Source: Perognathus longimembris pacificus (taxonomy: Eukaryota > Chordata > Mammalia > Rodentia > Heteromyidae). From it: a stretch of 64,000 bases of DNA. Positions 43,343 to 55,200 of this stretch are shown here, piece by piece (the stretch's first letter is position 1; each line of letters opens with the position of its first letter). The position numbers and the translations under genes are program-made. The notes beneath the pieces are model-generated. The model saw only the letters and a list, made by a program, of their open reading frames with translations. It had not been told where the DNA came from and did no database searches. Location: NCBI RefSeq assembly GCF_023159225.1, contig NC_063169.1, positions 56,135,934-56,199,933 of the forward strand, given 5' to 3'.

Positions 43343-43979
43343 AGAGGAGTGTATGAATGATAGAATTCTGTAGTTTGGTGCATGTCATAAGAAAATGGCA
43401 GCTTGACACAAACTGTCAGATTCTGCATATAACCTTGTCTGAGTGATCTCCCATGAAGCCCTGTAATGAAGAACAGCTATTCTGAGGGTTGCATCTTCTT
43501 GCTCTCTAGCCCTTTCTCCAAACTTTATTTCTTGTCTGGCATCTTGCTCTTTTCCAGGCATAAAGCATTCAAAGATGTCAGCATTAAGATACAGATATGA
43601 GCTACAACAATGGGAGATTCTAAAACTGAGTTATTTATATCTTGCTGAGCTGAAGGCCATTTCTAATATTTCGGTAAACAACGAAGTCACATTAGTTGAT
43701 AAATTGACTCTCAAAATAAACACTACTTCCATTCAAATGGTGTGGGCAGACCAACATAGCTTTTCAGTGACACTTAGAAAACCTCCCTTGTAGTTGTTCA
43801 TATTGTGCTTTTCTGTAAATTTACCATAGACAATGCCTTTTCTAGTCAAATGTCTATTTAAAGTCCAAGGGTTCAGCTATACATTTCTCTCTTTCAAAAC
43901 ATTGCCTTACATTTTTTATCTTTAGTACCCCCTAGCTTAATCCAGCCAATTTAACCACAGCCAGCCCTTCAGTGATCCA
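43343..43979. other. Unassigned sequence
   Basis: No gene or repeat recognised. The 72-codon frame at 43575 is unremarkable. Confidence 0.45.
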
Positions 43980-44840
43980 TCACAAAGCTCCTTTGCACAC
44001 TCCTTCCATTTCCCTTTTGATATTCATGTTTTTTCAGTGTACATTATTTTCAGTTTATGTTACTGAAAAGCAGCGCTCTATCTTTGGTGTGCTGTGTGCT
44101 AACCAGATGTCCATGACCAAACCAAAAAATCCTTGCCAGGGAAAGGAGAAAGAAAATGTGGAAGAATTTTGAACCAAATGGATGGAGTGATTTTTCCCTA
44201 CTGTCTGCAGTAATCCATGGGAATCAATCGTGATGAACACACAGCTCCTGCTAAAGAGCAGCGAGCTGTCCTGGTAAAGACCCTGGCAATTTTCTTTGCA
44301 GTTAAAGTGGCTTCTGTGATAGACCCAAATTTGGCATTAGAATTGCAGAGACACACAAGAAATCGTATGTGTAGAACAAACAATTTCTTGCTGCCTATTG
44401 CTTGTGGGCCGTTTGCCAAGATAAAACAATTTGCTTTGCTGCAAGAGCCCAGTTAGCCATTATTGGAGAATGTTTTTCCAAGATTGCTTATCAGTGATTT
44501 TAATAGGGCTCAGAGGTTTGTGTGGTTGGTGTCAAATGTTAGTTACTTTTTAAAATCCAAATTTCTCCCCATGTTTCTCTATGAATCTGAACACTTTTCT
44601 CATTATAATAGAATCAGTGAAATTAGCACCACCCTAAATGAGTAGATAGGAATGGATAATTAAATACTTAATGATGAAATGGATTTAACTATTGTATTGC
44701 TGTTCTAGAAAGAAGGCTCTTCCATTCAAAGAGGCTGCTTGGTCTCTTACAGGAGTTCAAGTTGTTAGCTGCTAATTTGGTTTTGTAATTACACACTCTT
44801 GTTATTAGAGGATTTCTGTCAGGAAGTTAAGTCTTCAGTG
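43980..44840. other. Non-repetitive block, strongest candidate conserved non-coding element
   Basis: About 860 bases with no transposon signature, balanced composition and retained CG dinucleotides (AGCAGCGCTCTATC, AATCGTGATGAACAC, AGAAATCGTATG). It is dense in ACAAT/ATTGT and TAATT-type cores (ACAATTTCTTGCTGCCTATTG, GATAAAACAATTTGCTTTGC, GTTTTGTAATTACACACTC). No long open frame survives a plausibility check. It resembles conserved developmental enhancers in texture. Conservation itself was not tested. Confidence 0.35.
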
Positions 44841-44949
44841 CTTCTTCATTGATAGATTGATAGATTCAGTCATCGAATGAGCATCTGTTAGCAGTAGTTA
44901 CTCATTTAACAAAAATTATTGGGCCACACTAAGCCATAAAGAGAGAACT

Positions 44950-45230
44950 GGCCAGGCTTCATGCCTGTAATCCTAGCTATTCAGGAGGCTAAGATCTGAG
45001 GATCATGGTTCAAAGCCAATCAGGAAAGTCCATAAGATTTTAACCTCCAATTATTCACCGAAAAAGCTGGAAGTGGAGCTGTGGCTCAAGTGATAGATGA
45101 CTAGCCTTGAATGAAAGGAGTTCAGGGCCAGCACACAGGCCCAGAGTTTAAGCCCCAGGACTGGCCAAAAGTGCAAGGGGGGGAGAAGGGGGCAGAGACA
45201 GAGAGACAGAGACAGAGACAGAGACAGACA
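44950..45230 (+). mobile_element. 7SL/B1-Geo SINE with a (GACAGA)n tail
   Basis: GGCCAGGCTTCATGCCTGTAA head, CTCCAATTATTCACC linker, GAGCTGTGGCTCAAGTGATA Geo unit ending CCCCAGGACTGGCC. The tail has become a G-run and (GACAGA)n array (45175-45230). GAGAGAACT at 44941-44949 and 45231-45239 is a likely TSD, so the simple repeat lies inside the insert. Confidence 0.8.
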
Positions 45231-45240
45231 GAGAGAACTA

Positions 45241-46079
45241 TCTAGACAGATGGCTAATAGGCAGAGAAAGAATTTCTATGCAGTGAAGTAAGTAAAATAA
45301 TATCAGGATACACTAGGCCTAGAACTTTTTCCTAAATCCAACCCATCACACAAATACTTTGATGTGAGCCTTAAAGATAGCATAATGCAAATATTAATGC
45401 ACTTAAAGTCGGAATGTTCTGTTCAAACAGAATCAAGAGAATGGGGCAGTTGAGTTCAGTTGTTAAACTTATGATGCTAGGAGGTTGAAGTCATGGATTT
45501 CATTGTAAAAATCAGGAAAACCTCTTTATTGAAAAATTCCATTGGGTACTTAGGCTGTTCCTGTCATTTTACTCATGGTCAAGAGTGACATTAATTGAAA
45601 TTGTGTGAGTGCTTACGTATGTATCATACAGCGACTAGAATTAGTTTATGAACATCACAATAATCATGCCTACTATGTAGACCTCTCCTTGAGAGGAAGT
45701 AGAGCAAGTAGAGTTGATGTTTTCTATTAAAAAAAACAATTATTTGGTATTAGTTACATATTCTCCTAATGAGCCAATTTCTGCCCCAGGAGTTATCATA
45801 ACTCAGACAAAATTAGAGCAATAGATGAGGCTAGAAGGAATTACTTAAAGCCTTAGTTCCTACAAATCCTTCAGGTAAATTTCAATATAAAAGCAACTGT
45901 CTTGTAGGCATTTAGAATCATTTGTATTTCTTAGAGTGAAACATATTAGAAAAGTTCTCTTGTGAGATGTTGGCTACCCAAGGTGGCTATTTGCAGCCTG
46001 GATTGATAGAGTTGTAATATTCAGTGTCTTTGTTACATAGGTGGAGGATTGCCATGGAGTTTAAGTACGTGCCTTTTCT
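45241..46079. other. Unassigned sequence with a possible MIR at 45600-45690
   Basis: TGTGAGTGCTTACGTATGTA, TCATACAGCGACTAGAATTA, GAACATCACAATAATC weakly fits an antisense MIR (GTGCTTACTATGTGCCAGGCACT...). Otherwise nothing recognised. Confidence 0.35.
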
Positions 46080-46330
46080 TTATTAATCTGTTTCCTGAGG
46101 ATGGATCCAGTAGGTTAGTGGAAAAGACTCTTACTTTCATCTTTTTTTCCTATATGGAAATTAGCCATTAATTAGACTGAAATGCAGGCATTACTTGTAA
46201 ATTCATCTGTATTTTCTGGTCTCATTAGTGCTATTCAGGACTACATGATAACGAGCACCATGTAATTAAAGAGGGAACACTAGGCAACTACAACCAGAGT
46301 CAATGCTTTCCCATATCAGATAGTAACAAC
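46080..46330. other. Non-repetitive block with homeodomain-type cores
   Basis: GAAATTAGCCATTAATTAGA, GTCTCATTAGTGC, CCATGTAATTAAAGAGG cluster within about 120 bases. Possibly conserved; not tested. Confidence 0.2.
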
Positions 46331-49300
46331 CACTGAAGGTAATTTCTTCTCAATGAGGTTTGACTTTCTCCAGGTTGAACTCAACTTCTATATTCCTTCT
46401 TAGTCAGAGTCTTATGTAAAAAAAAATCCTGTCTTAATGTATAGCTTGGAGTATATATGAGACATTGTAATACTGAGAGAAACTGTACTGAGAGGCAAAT
46501 GAGAAAATGTCAGTCTTACAAGGAAAAAGCTAAAATACCAGGCATACAGAGAAGTCCTCCCAGAGAACCATTGGCAGCTGTCACTTCCAGTGAAGAGAAA
46601 CTGTCTTAGAGAATGCAAAAGGTGATGACTCTGTATTTTAAGTGTCAGTTGGATCTGTTTGAGGGTGAGAGAATAGGAAACTGAAAATTATCCTCGGAGA
46701 AGATTTAACACTAGGACAAAAGCAATCATGGTTTCCTGGAAAATGGGTGGGTGAAGATTATATGGGACTTGCTTCCATTTACTTTAAATTCTGTGGAGCT
46801 AGAAGGTCCAGGAGAGGCCTGTCAACCTTCTTCTTTCAGCAGTTATTGGGTCTGATGTTATAGAAAACTATATGCAACTATCAACTCTTTGACTTTCTGT
46901 CTTCAAGGTGACTAATGACAAAAAAGTCTAAAGTTCATTATTTCAAATCATCTGTTCCTCCAGTGGATTTCAAAACACATTGTAGAACGATTATGATTCA
47001 CCATTGCAGGGAAAGGAAAATTTAGTTTTAGCTGAAAAGATGCAGTAGATATGATCTATATTTGAACTATATTTAAGACATTTATTTCGAAGCTAAAGGT
47101 TCTTGAAATTCAGCCTAACCTCTTGAGAATCTTTTCTGTGTATGCTTTTCTGACCATATATTGAGTTTTCACATTTTGCATTTTGCCATTTTAACTAATA
47201 GTATTTGATGTTACTCCCTGTTGTCATATTTCTACTAATTATTCTCTAGCTGCTGCCTGTATTTGCCCCCTGGCAGGCAGAGAAGCAAATGTTTGTAATT
47301 CCAAGTCTCTAGAATATTTGAATTTGATCAGTAGGAAAATATGTTTCTCGTTCATAAACATTATGCCTCCCAAAATAATTGTAGTGTGGTGATAGGTATG
47401 ACTTTGATGACCAGCTGTCTTTTTAGAGTATTTTTCTATGCATTATTATTCCTCAGATAGCATTTGTTTGCTTAGTTTGAGACTACTTAAAAACAAATAT
47501 GATATTCTCACTTGTCAGAGGTATTTTTTAAATCACATGGCCAAACAATATTGATTTCATCAAAACATAAAGACTAAGCTTGAAAATATTTTTTTAAATA
47601 TTTTTTATTCCCTCAAGGGAAGCTTTAAAATCAACAGTATGGTCCTTAATGAGTTTTCCCCAAACCCAGATAGACATAAGATCTTGTCCTATTTGGCTGT
47701 TTTTTTGTTTTTGTTTTTAAAGCTGAACTAAAGTCAAAATTCATGATAGATAAAAAGTTAGACTACTATAGTTAAAACATGGAGATGAAAAAAGCAGAAC
47801 AAATTTAAATTTGTTCTATGAACAACTGTACTTAACTTCTATTAAAGCATAAGTATTTTGTATACGACTGTTTTTTAAAACTGATGTTGCTAAAGCTACA
47901 GAGAAAGGAAATGGATGGCTGAAATATGCTACTGTTTCTGATAAATTCTTCACATTGGGGGATTTCTCAACTAAAAGGCAAGGTTTAATCTCTATCATCT
48001 ATAAAGCACAAGAAACATCCTGGTTTTTTTTTTTTGATGGCTATGATGGCAATCCCCTTTTTAAAAAACAAAAATCAGATGCAATAAAACTATTCATAAA
48101 GAATTTTTCTTAAGAGGATACATGTGCTTTAGTCAGAGGAAATGATTTTTCCTAAGGATGTATTTAGTAACTGTCTATATTGTAGGGCTTTGCATATTTT
48201 ATGACCTCCTCTTAGTGCTTTGAACTTAGTACAGCATCTCTAAAAGAAAGAAATCATTTGAAATTCATACACTTAAAATATCTGAATATCTAATTCAATA
48301 TTTAGTTATGACAGCTTCCTTGTGGGAAAGGAGATATTAGCTTTGTCATTATTGATTTTCCCCAACTAAAAAATTTATGCTAAATTCACAAAGCTGTTAA
48401 GTGGTTAAAAATATTTGCAGAACTTATTTGTGAGGAATTACACATAAATGAGAAGTTAATCTTTAGAAAATTTTCTCAGGACTCAACGTAAAGAGCCAAA
48501 TTATGAGAATAATATATTACATTTCTATTTACAAACACAGCTCAATGTATGCTCTCAATGACATGCAAAAATCCTGCACTACTGCTACTTTCATTGTACT
48601 TGTTCAAAGAGGAAGTAACAAAGACTCAAACAACTTAAATGCTTGTCTTTCTTTTGCATTGTATAAATTCCATTCTATTCAATACTTCTTTCCTTTGCCT
48701 TGCTTTCTTATTTCCAACATAAGGATGTGGCAGTTATAGGTTTTTAAGATAACATGCAGTCTGTTGTGTTTTAATAGCTGTGATTCATTTTATTCAGGCT
48801 TTTATTTCAAAGAAGTTGATAGTGGTAACTTACAGCCTCTTCATACACAATTTATACCAATGTCTGGCACCTCAGAGAAATTCAGATATTTGTTTGAGTT
48901 AATGGATACAGTACGTAATATACCAGGAAAGCTTTCTAAAGAGATGATTCCATATTTGATTGTGCATAGATAAGGAAATCATTGGCAAATCAGAGAAAAC
49001 AATGATAGACACTGAAGTCATGTGGTGCTTTATTGCTGGGTGTGGTTTGTGCATCAGAGGCATTCATATCGTGTGGAGAATTGTGAGAAATATAGTCATG
49101 GATCTCATCCCAGCACTCTCTATATACTATACTATACTAGTGTAGTATTTACACAGTATTGTAATATGACAATTACAACGTGGTGCAATGATTCTCAATG
49201 CTAATTTCACTTTAGATTTACTTAGGAAATAGAAATAAGACAAAAAAATGACAAGTTCTCACTCACTACAGAACAATTACGAATAGTCTCTAGAAATGGG

Positions 49301-49496
49301 CACCAAGTACAGACTTTCTTATTAATCCACTGGTGATTTCAGGGTGCAGCCAGAGTTGGCAGAGAATAGCAGACAAGGCACTGGATTTATTGTAAGATGT
49401 TTAATCACAGTGAAGCCCACTTACCTGATTTATAATAGACAGGAGGGCCTTTAAAGCCTATTACATTCCCAACACTCAATAATTTAAAGAACGTCA
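46331..49496. other. Long unassigned AT-rich stretch
   Basis: About 3.2 kb with no SINE, LINE or exon recognised. T-runs at 47700-47720 and 48025-48036. Open frames are short and unremarkable. Confidence 0.5.
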
Positions 49497-49680
49497 ACCA
49501 CTGCATGCCAGTGGCTCACATCAATAACTCTAGCTACTCAGGAGGCTGAGAACTGAGAATTAAGTTTCAAAGCACATTCATGCCAACAAATCTAAGAGAC
49601 AATCATATCTCCTATTAATCACCAGAAAAGTTAGAAGAGGAGGCATGGCTCAAATGATACAGTACTAGCCCTAAGCAAAA
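49497..49680 (+). mobile_element. 7SL/B1-Geo SINE, 3'-truncated
   Basis: GCCAGTGGCTCACATCAATA, CTAGCTACTCAGGAGGCTGA head; CCTATTAATCACCAG linker; GGCATGGCTCAAATGATACA Geo start. It ends at AGCAAAATAGCTC, where L1 sequence begins, so its 3' part is lost. Confidence 0.65.
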
Positions 49681-50142
49681 TAGCTCAATGACTATGTACA
49701 TATGATCATATAAGACAATGCTAAGCAAAATGAACCCCAAGAAATAGAAACAAGTAGTTTTTCATTGCTGTTTTTATTTTTAATGTACTATTTGAAAAAC
49801 ATTTCTTTTTTTCTTGGGTTTTCTTCCCTATGGTTTGGCTCCTGTTGTCATTGTATTTGATTTTGGTACCCTGGGCATTTTAAATATATTTATCTGAATT
49901 AGGGAAGGGAAAGGGAACATCAAAATGGCGAGACAAAGGACAAAAGGGGACCTAATGCAACAGTGATACTTACAAGACAATATGTTGTAAATTAACTGTA
50001 GAACTCTTGGGGGAGGGGCGAAGGTGGGAGAAAAATGAGGAAGGAGGTACCAAGTTTGACAAGAAATGTACTTACTACCTTACATATGTAACTATAAACC
50101 CACTGTGCATCACCTTGACAACAAAATTAAATTAAGAAAAAG
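49681..50142 (+). mobile_element. L1 3' end
   Basis: Starts GCTCAATGACTATGTACATA (same as 6285), G-rich CTTGGGGGAGGGGCGAAGGT at 50008-50027, ends GTAACTATAAACCCACTGTG then CATCACCTTGACAACAAAAT and A-rich. No ORF. Confidence 0.75.
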
Positions 50143-51315
50143 AGCTGGAGCTACTGAATTGATAAGCACATGTGTCTGTGTGCACTCTCGCGCACGCACA
50201 CACGCACACAAACAATGTGGACCTCACCTGTATTCTTCAACTATATTTATGGTTCTTCAACTTTATCATTTCATGATGGCATTATGATTATCAACCAGTG
50301 ACAGAGTCCCTTGAAGCCTTTGAAAGTGTTCATTCATGTGTCTTCACTACCTACTCATGATTTTCTTCTGTCAGTAGAATACAGCTTAACCATCTTTTGA
50401 AATAAATTCTGCCTTTTGGCAGAAAGAATACATTGAGACCTTTACTCAATTTCAGCTCAAATTGCTTCTTGAGACATGCTTTCCTCCTTTTTTAGTGCAT
50501 TTTCTTTGAGTTTTTCCTTATACTGAATGAAGTCTCATGCAAAACAACAGTAAGAGAGAGAAGGCCTGAGAGTTTGGGCATTCACTGGAGACCCATTGAA
50601 AGCATGTGCAGACTATCATAAACAAGAGTTACCTGAAGAACTTAGAAGAACACCAGTTCCTTGGCTTTACCTCGAAAGATTCAGGATTCTGGGTTATGGG
50701 TCTGATTTAGGCCTAAATTTGAGTAAGTACCCAGGTGACCTTTTAAACAACAGCATACTGAATCTTTGGAACTTGGCATTGGCATATTCTCTTTACAGTT
50801 TTGGTTTTCCCATTTATTAACTTTGATTTCTAAAACACACCTAATACCTTTCCTGGACAATGCTTAGAATGATAAATACCATAAGCATAATTTAATATAA
50901 TTAATGTAATTATACTATATTTACTATAATACAATATAACATTGGATGCATAATATATCTAACCAAAATTCATATTAAAAATGGAGATTCTTATTTGGAA
51001 TGAAGAATGAACTTCTACATTTCTACAAAGGTCCCAAGTTTCACCCATACTGTTGGTCTTTGAATTAGACTATGGTTAACGACTTCTTAGACTGTCATTT
51101 TTCCAGACATCACACAATAAGAATGCATACACAAACCACTTTGCAAACAATGCAGGAGAATGTAAATGTAAGATGGTGGTTGTAGACACTAAGACACAAA
51201 ATGATGATGACTTGTCATCGGGACGTTTCTGAAGTGCAGGAGAGGAAATGGTTTAATAGCTTATGGAAAGTAGTATATTTATAGACCATTGGTCCACTGG
51301 GTTTAATAAATAAAC
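50143..51315. other. Unassigned sequence
   Basis: A (CA/CG)n patch at 50179-50212 (CTCTCGCGCACGCACACACG). AT-rich around 50885-50950. No gene recognised; the frame at 50596-50820 has no known domain. Confidence 0.45.
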
Positions 51316-51780
51316 TCATTCATTCATTCATTCATTTATTGCTGCTCCTGAGGCTTGAACTCCGGGCCTGGATACATAAGGCTTTTTCTGCTCAAGGATG
51401 GCACTCTACCACTTTAGCCACAGAGCCACTTCTGGATTTTTCTGAGTAGTTTATTGGCTATAAGAGTCTCACAGAGGGGCTGGGGATATGGCCTAGTGGC
51501 AAGAGTGCTTGCCTCGTATACATGAGGCCCTGAGTTCAATTCCCCAGCACCTCATATACAGAAAATGGCCAGAAGGGGCGCTGTGGCTCAAGTGGCAGAG
51601 TGCTAGCCTTGAGCAAGAAGAAGCCAGGGACAGTGCTCAGGCCCTGAGTCCAAGCCCCAGGACTGGCCAAAAAAAAAAGTCTCACAGACTTTCCTATCTA
51701 GGCTGGCTTCAAACTGCAATCCTCAAATCTCAGCTGCCTGGGTAGCTAGGATTATGGGCATGAGGCACTGGTGCTCAGCT
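51316..51780 (-). mobile_element. 7SL/B1-Geo SINE interrupted by an IDL-Geo
   Basis: Left arm on +: (CATT)n tail, GGCTTGAACTCCGGGCCTGG, CTCAAGGATGGCACTCTACC, AGCCACAGAGCCACTTCTGG (antisense Geo) and linker. Right arm after the insert: CTTTCCTATCTAGGCTGGCT, CTGGGTAGCTAGGATTATGG (antisense 7SL head). The two arms rejoin exactly across the nested SINE. Confidence 0.8.
51476..51678 (+). mobile_element. IDL-Geo dimeric SINE nested in a B1-Geo SINE
   Basis: GGGGCTGGGGATATGGCCTA head through A10 tail. AGTCTCACAGA at 51465-51475 and 51678-51688 is the TSD. Insertion lies in the linker between Geo and 7SL modules of the antisense host. Confidence 0.93.
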
Positions 51781-51892
51781 TACTTGACAATTATTAATTG
51801 TGTAATTTTAAAAGAAAATCATGATTGGTTTAGGATGCTAGTATATTTGATTATGTCATATTGATGTTCTGGTGTTTTTTGCTTTGTTTTGT

Positions 51893-51960
51893 TTTATTGA
51901 CAAGGTCTTATTATATAGCCCAGACCAGTCTTGAGTTACAGGTGTGTAAACTACATCTCA
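51893..51960 (-). mobile_element. 7SL-like SINE remnant with internal deletion
   Basis: TTATTGACAAGGTCTTATTA, TATAGCCCAGACCAGTCTTG, then directly AGTTACAGGTGTGTAAACTA. The antisense B1 ends are present but the middle is missing. Confidence 0.5.
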
Positions 51961-53772
51961 TTTATCATAATATTCTTAAAGATGTTTCAAAATAATGGCC
52001 TTAGATATTAAAAGGGAAAGTTAATAATTTTTAATTCACTTTTTCCCTTTTAATAAATCCCTGGCTCTTTTCCAGTACTTTAATTTTTCTTCTTAAACTT
52101 TAAAATACTCAGTGTTAAAATCTGTGGTTTAAAGTTTGATTTGCAATTATCTAAACTCCAAATCAACAGAGATATCTTTCCAACATTGATTTCATCCCAG
52201 AGGGTCATTCATAAACATATTCATTATAGACACACTCCATGATTATTCAATAATACATCAATCACTGAGTTGTTTACATTGAGAGACACAATTAAAATTA
52301 AACAATATAATTCAATAAAATGACTAGTCTTTTCATTTATTCATCTAAGCCTTAGTTGCTCAGTCACTGTAAACAAGTTCATTGAAAACATTTCACTTTT
52401 CTGTTGTTTCAGGATTGATCTTCTCAAACACATGATTACTCTTAATTCAGGCAAAATATTTCATTTCTTAAAGTACATAGAAAGGAATTAGTAGAGCCAG
52501 CTGAATGCAATGAGGGATGAGGAAGGAAGATGCTCAATAAAAGGAAATCAAACCTGTTTACAAGTCTTGGATCTAAACACTTTTGAGATTTGTGGTTTTG
52601 GAAACTATATTCATATGTGAGAGGAAAGAATGATGAATGCTGGGTAAATGGAAGTTTAAAATGGCCTGAGTAGAATTCTGATTTCTCATTGCACCCTAAT
52701 TAACCACTGTTTAGACAAAGAGTTTTCCTTAATTTCAAAGAAATACCACACAGACTAAAGATCACTAAATTGTAGAGACACATAGAAATTCAAGTTTTGT
52801 GTGAGCACCAAGCTATACCTACCTTGCTGAGAAGACAGACCTAAGATGTAAAACAATTTTACAAAAACAATTAATGTATATAGTTATTTTAAAACATATC
52901 TAATTGTAATCTCATGAAAGTTATAAATCTTAGATTCCTAAATCTGTTTTCTGTTTCCAGTTCTTCCACTTTGACTATATGATACTGAGAATATGCTAAA
53001 CATGGCAAATTAGAAACAGAGGTTGGTATTAAAATAAAAATATTATTTTTTGTTGTAATTTAGACTCATGTCTACATTGAAAGGAAGAAAAATTAATATA
53101 AGTTTATTTTACAATAAAAAATTTGACCAACCTAGAAAGTTTTGTCCTGGAGTTTATGTCCTATAGGAATGAATATGTGCTTATTTATCTACAAGTAAAA
53201 CTTGAAAACTTAGTCTTTTTTAAAAACCTGATCATTTTTAAAGGAATGTGAACAGAACAGTGTACTATTAAATATGCAATCATTTTGGATCAATGAGACT
53301 TCCAGGATGGTTACTAAAAAATTTACTTGATTGTAGGAGTTGGTTTTTTCTTTGTTGTTGTTTTTATATGTTGGCTTTGGAATTCTGAACACTGGGAAAA
53401 AGAAAGCTAAAGGGATTGGCATTTTAATTCCATGTGGTTGAGGTTTTTAGTTACATTCAAACACTTCTATTTTTTGCTTCTTGAAGCTGGGCTCAGGTCC
53501 AAGTAGGAAGCTGTGGAATTATTGCCCTCACTTCCCTCGTTTAGTGCAATCTCCCATAGAACTGAAGTTAGGTTAGCCTTTTCTCTATTCCTGCATTAAA
53601 CTTAGGAATATATCAGATTTCATGATAAATAAGAAGTGCAAAAAGGACAAAAGATTATAAGTGAAACATGGAACCCTCTTGACTTGAATTGGAATGGAAT
53701 CAACTGCAGAACCTACTGCTCACATGGGGCTTTGTCTTGAGAATCTGGTTGGTTTCAGCCTATAGCAGTGAC
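51961..53772. other. Unassigned AT-rich sequence
   Basis: About 1.8 kb without recognised element or gene. Confidence 0.5.
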
Positions 53773-53901
53773 ATTCCTCCTCCTCCTCCCCCTCCCCCTT
53801 CTCCTCCTCCCCCTCCTCCTCCTCCCTCTCCTCCTCCCCCTCCCCCCTCCCCCTCCCTCTCCTCCTCCCTCTCCCCCCTCCTCCTCCCTCTCCTCCTCCT
53901 T
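53773..53901. repeat. (CCTCCTCCC)n polypyrimidine tract
   Basis: About 128 bases almost entirely C and T, mostly CCT triplets. The Pro/Ser-rich + frame and Gly/Glu/Arg-rich - frame are artefacts of it. Confidence 0.95.
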
Positions 53902-54344
53902 CTGTTATATGCAATGAAAAAACGTTTGCTGAAATCTTAACCTTGAAAGACACTGACTGTAAGTAAAAACAGAAAAAAAAGTCTTCCTTTGCCTCCCCTC
54001 CCCTCAGTTGTTTAGAAATAGCTGTTGAATGCCAAAATTGTACTTCACTCTTATCAAGCCCTTTCGTAAGGTCAGAATGTGCCTGAATAACTCGGAAAGT
54101 TACAATATGTTGACTGATTTGTTGTTGTTGTTGTTGTTTTGCTACCAGTCCAGAAAACCAACTAAAACCATCACGATGTGTCAGCAGTCACTGGGCTCTG
54201 CCTTTCTTATGATTATGGCACTTGGTGAAGGTTTTCTGGTTTCTATATCACCATCATGACAGCAGGCCACGTGTCATCCTGAGGATAAGTGCAGGAGAAT
54301 GGCCTGTCAATGGGCTGCGCAGGTCTGTCTTACTGACAAAATTC

Positions 54345-54345
<1 letters not shown>
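53902..54345. other. Unassigned sequence
   Basis: Small (TTG)n at 54121-54139. No gene recognised. Confidence 0.45.

Positions 54346-54390
<45 letters not shown>
54346..54390. repeat. (CA)n microsatellite
   Basis: A CA run of about 45 bases, abutting the 5' end of an L1 fragment. Confidence 0.95.
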
Positions 54391-54395
<5 letters not shown>

Positions 54396-55200
54396 ATTCT
54401 ACTCATCCATCAGAAAGAACAATATTGTACCATCTGTAAGGAAAGGGAAAAAATGGAGGGGGGGGGGAATTATGTACAGCGAAGAAAGCCAGACCCAGAG
54501 AAATAGATTGCTGCATCGCTGCCCTCATTTGTAGTAGCTAGTATGTTCCTATAAATCTACAAGTAAACACACTGGATGGTTAAGAAAAAATACATGGGGC
54601 TGGGTGCTGATCTCTTACAACTGTAATCCTAGCTAGTCAAGAAGATGAGATCTGAGGATTATGATTCCAAGCTAGCCCAGGCAGAACAGTTCCCATGACA
54701 CTCTTATTTCCAGTTAACCACTCAAAGACAGCAATGGCACCATGGCCAAGTTGTGTACTAGTCTTGAGCAAAAAGAGGCTCAGGGACAGAGAACACAGGC
54801 CCTGAGACCAAAGGAGGGTATTCTTAGGGAGGAACACAAAGATGCAGTACCTGTGTGCATCTGATCATATAAAAATTACTTTCTAAATAAATTCCAGGAA
54901 ATGGAAACAGGGCATTTTTTTCTTTGTCACTGTTTTTGTATTCTTTCTTTCCTTTTTGTATTGTTTATCTGTCTATGGGAGGGTAAGGGGGGGACAGAAA
55001 TGAAAGAACAAAGTGTTAATAAACACAGCAGTGGTATTCACTAGACACTGTGGGAAATGAACTATAAAACTTGTGGGTGAAGATGGAAGGGAAAACCTGA
55101 CAGAGAGTGAGAGAAGAGGTGATATTGCTAAAAACTGTGCTCTTCAACTGACTTATGTAACTGTAAACCCTCTGTACAACACCTTTATAATAACAACACA
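54391..55200 (+). mobile_element. L1 3' end interrupted by a B1-Geo SINE
   Basis: CATCCATCAGAAAGAACAAT, ATTGTACCATCTGTAAGGAA, GAAAGCCAGACCCAGAGAAA is L1 3' UTR. After the SINE it resumes GAGACCAAAGGAGGGTATTC and ends TTATGTAACTGTAAACCCTC, then TGTACAACACCTTTATAATA. It parallels the 5868-6698 copy without the inversion. Confidence 0.75.
54597..54803 (+). mobile_element. 7SL/B1-Geo SINE inside an L1
   Basis: GGGCTGGGTGCTGATCTCTT, ACTGTAATCCTAGCTAGTCA head; TCCAGTTAACCACTC linker; decayed Geo (CCATGGCCAAGTTGTGTACT, CTTGAGCAAAAAGAGGCTC); ends near CAGGCCCTGA. Younger than the host L1. Confidence 0.65.

Noticed and set aside
53689..53953. Proline-rich and Gly/Glu/Arg-rich frames
   Set aside because: Translations of the CCT-rich tract.
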